From Helicobacteraceae bacterium (GTDB lineage Bacteria; Campylobacterota; Campylobacteria; Campylobacterales; Sulfurimonadaceae), in assembly GCA_030613795.1 (NCBI GenBank), contig JAUWLG010000122.1, forward strand, positions 1 through 5,125: a stretch of 5,125 nucleotides of DNA, given 5' to 3'. The position numbers were made by a program, and so were the translations under genes. The notes below the pieces were generated by a model. The model was given only the letters and a program-made list of their open reading frames with translations, was not told where the DNA came from and did not search any database. This document shows positions 5,030 to 5,125 of the stretch, one piece after another (the first letter of the stretch is position 1; each line of letters begins with the position of its first letter).

Positions 5030-5125
5030 TTATGCACCTGGGATAGTTTGTCTGTGCTCGATAGAGTAAGTAAACGTTGGAGTCGTTAGACCCTTGATGT
5101 ACTTAACAAATTTACCAGTTTTCGC
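5030..5125 (-). CDS. C-terminal end of a cytochrome cd1-type protein, probably NirS (partial)
   Basis: The minus strand has an open frame from the right edge to a TAA at 5030-5032. It gives 31 residues beginning AKTGKFVKYIKGLTTPTF and ending RQTIPGA. The pattern of AKT, a short beta strand, then TPT followed by an aromatic-rich tail resembles the last propeller blade and C-terminus of cytochrome cd1 nitrite reductase (typically TPTGKFNVYNT). NirN is a related alternative. Codon choice (ATC, AAG, GGT, ACT) matches the neighbouring nir genes. A hairpin just downstream and the heme d1 genes that follow on the same strand support a nirS 3' end. If so, it is the periplasmic enzyme that reduces nitrite to nitric oxide and receives the heme d1 made by the neighbouring genes. 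The tail is too short to be certain. Confidence 0.5.
   Translation of the reverse strand, partial: AKTGKFVKYIKGLTTPTFTYSIEHRQTIPGA

Noticed and set aside
4887..5069. 60-residue plus-strand reading frame
   Set aside because: Its end is antisense to the well-formed minus-strand gene end at 5030-5125 and it runs through the terminator-like hairpin at 4994-5017. Its Lys/Glu-rich N-terminal half comes from AT-rich DNA. Only a weak ribosome site supports it.

Overview
The window looks like part of a denitrification (heme d1 / cytochrome cd1 nitrite reductase) locus from a nitrate-respiring, moderately AT-rich bacterium. The protein sequences and compact overlapping genes suggest a Campylobacterota member of the Sulfurimonas/Sulfurovum/Sulfuricurvum kind. 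That placement is an inference from protein style and was not checked by any search.

All convincing genes lie on the minus strand. In transcription order (right to left) they are: the last 31 codons of a gene cut by the window edge (5030-5125), probably the C-terminus of cytochrome cd1 nitrite reductase NirS; a terminator-like hairpin (4994-5017); a composite intergenic repeat, copy B (4390-4841); a regulated promoter (FNR/DNR-type box 4255-4268, -10 at 4227-4232); and a tight four-gene unit. That unit is a small NirC-like monoheme cytochrome c (3852-4160), the radical SAM enzyme nirJ (2731-3852), the periplasmic beta-propeller nirF (1595-2728) and a uroporphyrinogen-III methyltransferase, cobA/nirE (771-1505). 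A hairpin at 740-763 follows cobA, and then a second copy (A) of the composite repeat runs to the left edge.

The genes fit one task. CobA/NirE diverts uroporphyrinogen III to precorrin-2 and so towards siroheme. NirJ acts on the decarboxylated siroheme intermediate in the cytoplasm. NirF works on a late d1 intermediate in the periplasm. The cytochrome is a likely electron carrier to, or maturation partner of, NirS. Siroheme decarboxylase (NirDLGH or AhbAB) and NirN are not in the window and must be encoded elsewhere if the pathway is complete.

The non-coding stretches are 1-770 and 4161-5029. Both hold the same two repeat blocks in the same order and orientation, separated by unrelated spacers. 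The copy A spacer contains a possible 39-codon gene with a ribosome binding site; the copy B spacer contains only a dyad. In 4269-4389 and 4842-4993 I see AT-rich sequence without a supportable feature. I found no CRISPR array, tRNA, rRNA or transposase gene.
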